Assembly (NCBI GenBank): GCA_039111635.1
Contig: JBCAQO010000005.1
Span: forward strand, 1,860,001 to 1,924,000
Reading direction: 5' to 3'
Source: Heterobasidion occidentale
Taxonomy: Eukaryota; Basidiomycota; Agaricomycetes; Russulales; Bondarzewiaceae
DNA: 64,000 nucleotides
Part shown: one piece after another, positions 56,521-64,000 of the stretch
How the letters are laid out: each line of letters starts with the position of its first letter
Numbering within the stretch: position 1 is the stretch's first letter
Position numbers and translations under genes: made by a program
Notes under the pieces: model-generated
The model's database searches: none
Told to the model about the DNA's origin: nothing
The model's input: the letters and a program-made list of their open reading frames with translations, nothing else

Positions 56521-58503
56521 CTACTGCGGCGCACCGACCTCGGGAAGGTGGGCACCTAGGTTGTCTGGGAGAGCCAGCGAAGGGTCGATATCTTTGACCA
56601 TCTTGCCACCGAACATAACAGCTCCCTCGCGCGCACGGAAATCAGCAATCCGCTTCTCAACCTCCGGACGGAAGTGCCGCATTAAGCCCTGGATGGGCCA
56701 CGCGGCAGCGTCACCCAATGCACAGATCGTGCGGCCTTCGACTTGTTTGCTGTATACGGAGATTGTGATTGGTGTCGGAAGAGAGAGAAAAGGAGGTAGG
56801 GACGCACGTCAGCTCCAAAAGCATGTCGATCTCGCGCTGGTGTCCACGGCCCTCGACGAAACGGTCCATCATGTTCATCATCCATGTGGTGCCTTCTCGG
56901 CATGGCGTGCACTGGCCACACGACTCGTGTTTGTAGAACTGCAAGCAGATGTCAGAATGAGCGGGCGAGATGATAACCGAGAACACGCACCTGCGAGAAG
57001 CGAGCAATGGCAGCAACGATGTCTGTGGATTTGTCCATGACGATGACGGCGCCCGTGCCCAGGCCGGATTGGGCATCCTTGAGAGAGTCATAATCCATGC
57101 TGTGATAATTTGGTAAGAATGAAGTAGAAAGGACAGGATGCAGACACTAACAGGACTTCCTCGCACTTGTCGATGGGCAAGACAGGAACGGAACTACCAC
57201 CGGGAATAATCCCAAGCAAGTTGTTCCACCCACCGCGAATGCCGCCGCAGTGCTTCTCGATGAGCTCCTTCAGCGGAATGCTCATCTCCTCCTCGACGAC
57301 GCATGGGTTATTCACGTGGCCGCTGATACAGAACAGCTTGGTGCCCTGGTTCCGCTCCCGCCCAAAGGACGCGAACCAGCTCCCACCCCTCCTGCAGATT
57401 GTCGGCGCGACAGCGACCGTCTCCACATTTGCGACAGTCGTCGGACAACCGAATAGACCGACGTCAGCCGGGAACGGCGGCTTCAAACGAGGCTTGCCCT
57501 GCTTTCCCTCAATACTCTCAATCAACGCTGTCTCCTCTCCACAGATGTACGCGCCCGCGCCGCGATGGAGGTACACATCAAAGCCGTATCCGCTCCCACA
57601 CGCGTCCTTGCCGAGGAAGCCCGACTTGTACGCCTCATTGATCGCCTGCTGGACATGCGCGGCTTCCTGGTAAAACTCGCCACGGATGTAGATATAGGCC
57701 GCCGTCGCGTTCATGCCGCGACCGGCGATGAGGCAGCCCTCGATGAGTTTGTGAGGGTCGCCCCGGAGAATCTCGCGGTCTTTGCAGGTTCCAGGTTCGC
57801 CTTCGTCGGCGTTGACAACGAGGTAGCGAGGTCTGGAGTGATTGCACGTGAGTGGGAGTCAAAACAAGGAAGAGGGATATTGATTGAATGCCCCTGTCTC
57901 GGAAGATAATCATGCTGCCAGCTGATGCATGGCCGCCTTCATAAAATGTTTTCACGAACACTGATGACATCGACGTATCACTTCCTCCGGCTTGGCGATC
58001 ATCGTTCGAAGTAGGGTTTGGAGACTATGGGAAGAATTGCGACGCTCACCGCTTGTCATTCTCCCAGCCCGGCTTGTTCATGAAACTCCACTTGAGACCA
58101 CTTGGGAACCCAGCCCCACCGCGACCTCTCAACCCAGAGTCTTTAATGGTTTGAATGATCCATGAGTCGCCCTTGTTGAGGATATCCTTCGTGCGATGCC
58201 AATCACCACGGGACTGCATGACAGAAACATGGCATCGTATCAAAGGTCAACAATTTGAGCAAGGTGAAGACATACCATGGCGCCCTTAATACCGTGGTCA
58301 TGCCGACAATATACATTGGTGAAAATGCGATCTTGGTCCTTCAAGCCGCCATACCGTCGCACAGGTGGATCCTGAACGGTAGCAAACGACCGACGAGCGG
58401 CCAGAGGGAGTTGGCGCGAAGCGCCTATTGCATAAAGTCAGCGTCAAGAGACGAGAGCAATATGAAAATGTCGCGCACGGGCCGCCCTTGAAGCTTTTAG
58501 CAT
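56521..58503 (-). CDS. NDUFV1/nuo51: NADH:ubiquinone oxidoreductase 51-kDa flavoprotein subunit (complex I)
   Basis: Seven exons (58503-58479, 58424-58276, 58213-58050, 57832-57152, 57099-56991, 56938-56808, 56749-56521) sum to 1488 nt, giving 495 residues. This subunit carries FMN and the N3 4Fe-4S cluster and accepts electrons from NADH in the mitochondrial matrix arm. The N-terminus [20 protein letters not shown] is Arg/Ala-rich with no acidic residues, as expected for a mitochondrial presequence. [18 protein letters not shown] is the NADH/FMN glycine-rich loop, [14 protein letters not shown] and [16 protein letters not shown] are FMN-site signatures, and [13 protein letters not shown] plus TICALGD provide the four cluster cysteines. 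The first exon is only 25 nt and the intron after it has a GTGCGC donor. Nothing is broken. Confidence 0.96.
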
Positions 58504-58872
58504 CGTTTCGAACGACGAGGAAGAGGTTGGAGGCGAGCGTCGACGTCGGGCACACCGTTCGCTAATCATCCCGGCAATTTCCGGTACACCCGCAGCCAAT
58601 CGCCGAGTTTCGTTTCCACATAGATAGATTTTCTGTATTTCTTCACGTTCCTCTTGTTTGTATTGGAAGGAAAGGGGTATAAATCAGACTAGCGCAAACT
58701 ACAGATAGCCTCACGGGAGCGAAGCTCCATGATATAGTTGATTCTCAGACTTTCATTTGATACTGCTGCTCGTACAAGCTTTACTACACCTGCTCACGAC
58801 CTTCACCACCCTCGCTGAGGAGTGTCAGTTCATGGAAACACTGGCACAAGAACGACGACGCTCACTCAGGTA
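58504..58872. other. Spacer between GSH2 3' end and complex I gene start
   Basis: About 370 bp that must contain the GSH2 terminator region and the complex I subunit promoter; no further feature seen. Confidence 0.55.
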
Positions 58873-60587
<1,715 letters not shown>

Positions 60588-63500
60588 GATGAAACCGGGC
60601 AAATGATCTTCGAATCTTCAGGAAAACAATGAGCAGCGAGAGGATAGATTCACTCCTCAGATAAATATAATTCTGAACGGATAAGTGCGCCATCGTGAGC
60701 AAGCATGATGAGATGTCATAACGGATGGGCTTACAAATTAAACGATCAACTTTTGCTGATACAGCGAGGAAGATTTCGACCTTGGTATTCTCTATGATAT
60801 TGTTTAGATAGATTCCGATGAATGCTTTTCGTTGTGAAGCTGTCTCTCGATTTCAGGGTTTTAGAGTCTTGCAGGAGCTTTCGGCTTGCACTGGCTGGGA
60901 GAAGTACGAAGTTCCCACGCTGCTGATGATGTTGCCACAATTTGCCCTCTCAACCTTCTCGCTGAAGTTGACTCATCTAGTACTCGTAACTGCAAATTAT
61001 ACTGACATCCAACTATAGCTTCGGTAGATTCCCAGATTTAGTCCAGATGGAGAATTCTCTGCACCTACCACATTTTCTGCCACCGACCACCGCCTCCTAT
61101 GGCCATCATGGTCCCATGAAGCTATCGTCTCTGTGTTCAAAGCAGGATGCAGAATTTCTTCGCTGTCTCGCTAGTGGCTAGAGTACGCTCGCTGAGTGAG
61201 CGCTGCGTGGTTGACAAAAGAGCCATATTGGACCAGGTTTGATCCGACTCATTTCTCCCGATCTAACGTCGACTCGATGTTTCTGATGTTTTTATGTCTT
61301 TATCAAGGTCTCCATTACACGGAATCAAAGGGCATCGAGCTATCACCCTTGCAAGGGAGGTTGTTCCGTCTGAATTTCAACGCTGTCCAAGCCATCACAT
61401 TATACTGTCGTCTGTCCGTTCCTTTCCTTGATTAACCTCTCTGTGTCCATTGTTCTACAAATTGGCATAGCTCCCACACACCCTTCCCCTTCCCATCGCC
61501 TTTCCTCGAAATAACCTCTATCCTAATAAATTCAGTTATTGACCCTCTATACTGATCCACCTAATCATTTCCAGCGTCGCCACGATTATAATATGTGTAA
61601 CTCTTGATTATAGTTTGCCATTCGTATCTGGCGAGCCGCGGGTTGCTATCAGGATGTTCTCGAAGATCTGTCGTGGCTTGTATCGAATGTCCGCATGATC
61701 TTATCTAGCTTTCTGAATTCGTCTTGGGCGACGAAGGTGGAACACCAGGCGACTTCTCTGCACCCGCTTGGAGGTCGGCTTCGGTCATTCACAATCTCCT
61801 AAGGACGACTTACTGGGCCTGTGTTGATGACTGATATTCTTGGGCTATCCCATCATTGATACTAGCGGGGCATAGCTGAAAATCGGCGCAGGTTCAGCAA
61901 CTATGGACAATACTTCCAATCCATTGCCACAACGTATCTCATGTATCCGTCATAGAAGACAGTCGATGCATGCAATGCTTTGAGCACTGCAGCATGTCTT
62001 GCTTCTAGACGGTACATCTGGACGTGCAGTGGTGGCACATGTACTATCGCAAGGTCACTCACTCGATCAGGACTCGCTGATCGAATCTCGGCTTGTGCAT
62101 TCTTTCTTGTGTTCATCGAGGTTGGTGAGTTGAAAAAACTTGATAGTGTTGAACGTTGAAGGGACGAGGAGGCCGTTTTCTCCACAAGCTGATCTTTCTT
62201 CAAAGTAGACGGTAGTTGCTAACAGAGAGCAATGGCACGCTGAACCCATCCTCTACTGGATACGTCTCTTCCTCAGCTTTGACTCGAGAGGGGTAGGGCA
62301 ATACACCTCGGGCTGCTTCCATTCTACCACCTACCAAGACAGCACCCCTGCTACTGTTCTCTTGGATGCGCAGGCGCACGCCAACCTCGAATGCGATGCC
62401 TTGAAAACTCGTGTTTTTGTCAATTTGAATACGAGTCGGTGTAGGTGACATCTTCCAGCCTACGAAGCTGAGGCTCAGCTAATTCACTGAGACGGCGCCG
62501 CCGCCGGATTGACAGGCCCGCCTACGCAAGCAGATGCACGATACGGGGAGCCGATCGCCCTTGAAGCCCGTAGTCACATCCACGATAACTATTGGTCTTC
62601 CATTGGTCTTCCATTGCCGGCTATTCTTTTGACGGGCCTTGACCCTCGACGCTCTGACTTTATAGCATTTCGTGCTTCGAGAAACGTAACTCGTGAGGTT
62701 GATTGAAAAAGTCTACGTGTCCCAGACTCGTGTCGGATGGGTGCCTCACAAGTGAGTATTATATCTTATACAATTCTTTGAGATCTTACGTCTCACCGAC
62801 ATATCTTGCCATCTGATCACAGACCCTCGCCATCTTTCCAATGTCCTGAGGTAAACAAATGCAAGACTTGCAAGAAGCATTTGAGTAGACGGTGAGGCTA
62901 TGTATTTATCCCTGATTCTATGTATACATTGACGGCCGCCGAGCGGTTTTTTTAAGCTCAGATGGAGAATGGAAGATGATTTAGCAATCCAGCGTGACCT
63001 GGAAACGAGGCCTCTGATATCGACGACGTAACTGAAGGATGAGTCAACTCACAAGAAGAATAGCAAGCGAAGGCGGTACATTCCCTGCGCGTATTCGACT
63101 ACGTCTACCGCTCCCAAAGCTGCGTCTTACAGCCGCCGCTGCCCAACGCTCAGTCTTAGCTCGGTCTATGCTCGGGACTCACCGCGCTATACCCAGTCCT
63201 GCCCCATCCCTGCTGCTACGTCGCTCTCCACCGCCTCTCTAGCCCGGTACGTGAACCCGTGTCCCACACGCAGCATAGTCTTCCCCCTATACCGATAATT
63301 GTGATACATAAGGCCATGTCGCTGTCTCCGAGGGTTCCACAGAGGTTCCACAATGGTGGGTGGTTGTTTTCCAGACGATCGAGTGATAGACATGATTCCG
63401 CTTTGCAGAGGTTCTGCGCTAGAGAGTAAGAGGAGTGGGGTCTTGAATGAAATGCCAGCTTCGTCTACGCTCTAGCTTATATATACCACAGAGCCGAGCG

Positions 63501-63756
63501 CGCTTCCGAATCGGGTACAAGGGAGCACTGTCATGATCTGGGCGCCCGCAGCTACGTAGGCCGAAACAGGTCTACGTAACCTCAAGCCTGCGAGGGAGAA
63601 CAATGGTTCCCTTCTGGCAGTCCTCGTGATGAATCTGCATGAACAAATGTGAGCAGAGAAATGTGTCCTTCACTCTTCTCATCGAGAGGTAGGCGATCTT
63701 TTGACAATGTCAAGAGTTTCGCGAGTTCTTTAACACTGAAGATTGGTCATTGAACT
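60588..63756. other. 3.2 kb without a supported gene
   Basis: Upstream of GSH2 (-) on one side and downstream of the last minus-strand gene on the other. Several short open stretches exist (for example 62200-62451 on -, 62509-62706 on +, 63039-63242 on +) but none shows a family motif or a convincing splice model. No tRNA-like or repeat structure was recognised by eye. Confidence 0.5.
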
Positions 63757-64000
63757 CTAAGGGAATACAATGACGTTCCTGAATTGTGGCTTGCCATGCA
63801 TCGTATCATCGTACGCCCGCACAAAATCCTCGAACCCGAACTCCTGGACCATTGCCTTGACATCTAGCACGAACGACGACATTGCATCTAGTGAGTCTAT
63901 CTTCCTACGAACAATCCAAAAATGAAGTGCTTACCCGTCAGCATCGAGAACTGCACGCAGCTCTCCGTCTCCCGCGCACCGCCGCACCCCCAGCCACGCA
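63757..64000 (-). CDS. 3' end of an unrecognised minus-strand gene
   Basis: Two exon pieces: from the window edge to about 63940 (reading RGWGCGGARETESCVQFSML), then after a roughly 50-nt GTAAGC...TAG intron, 63887-63757, ending DDTMHGKPQFRNVIVFP before TAG at 63757-63759. The phase closes across the intron (Asp codon split G|AT). The peptide looks like a genuine enzyme C-terminus, but I do not recognise the family and will not guess. The 5' part lies beyond the window. Confidence 0.6.

Noticed and set aside
62200..62451. Minus-strand open stretch that might be a small gene
   Set aside because: No motif, no clear partner exons and no composition signal; listed only as part of the gene-free region.

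Overview
This window is nuclear DNA from a filamentous basidiomycete, most likely an Agaricomycete. The evidence is dense short introns (about 50-65 nt), GC-rich housekeeping genes with very short exons, Ty3-type retrotransposons with a chromodomain, a tyrosine-recombinase retroelement, and a DUF6589-type protein typical of mushroom genomes. Two 100-N assembly gaps (2854-2953 and 25897-25996) each join unrelated sequence, so order across them should not be trusted.

Layout. 1-2853: fragment of a Ty3-like retroelement (gag, protease, start of pol). 2954-15412: two secreted type-B carboxylesterase genes on the + strand (the first cut by the gap) flanking three minus-strand copies of an ankyrin / SEC-C / MYND zinc-finger gene; one copy is open and two are pseudogenes. 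16172-25896: a DUF6589-type gene interrupted in its last visible exon by a Ty3 chromovirus whose pol ends in a chromodomain plus four exact 32-residue repeats. 25997-38577: a strikingly GC-rich block with three intact genes: an Ent3/epsinR-like ENTH adaptor (-), a serine-rich protein with two C-terminal membrane spans (+), and a 16-exon TRK potassium transporter (+). 39130-45696: a DIRS/Ngaro-like tyrosine-recombinase retroelement (coding on -) with split direct repeats and an unexplained 1-kb extra segment. 46354-47309: broken phosphotransferase-fold gene. 47955-55785: decayed duplicates, namely a P450 fragment, a TRK 3' fragment, a nearly full-length TRK pseudogene and a full-length P450 pseudogene. 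56521-60587: two intact housekeeping genes on the minus strand, the complex I 51-kDa subunit and glutathione synthetase. 60588-63756 has no supportable gene. 63757-64000 is the 3' end of an unrecognised minus-strand gene.

How it fits together. The intact genes are mostly unrelated housekeeping functions (clathrin-adaptor traffic, K+ uptake, respiration, glutathione synthesis) plus a secreted esterase. Much of the rest is young repeat insertions and tandem or segmental duplicates decaying at different rates. Splicing models were worked out by hand from paralog comparison and reading-frame closure; for the main intact genes (esterase B, ENTH, serine-rich, TRK, NDUFV1, GSH2) the summed exon lengths close in frame.
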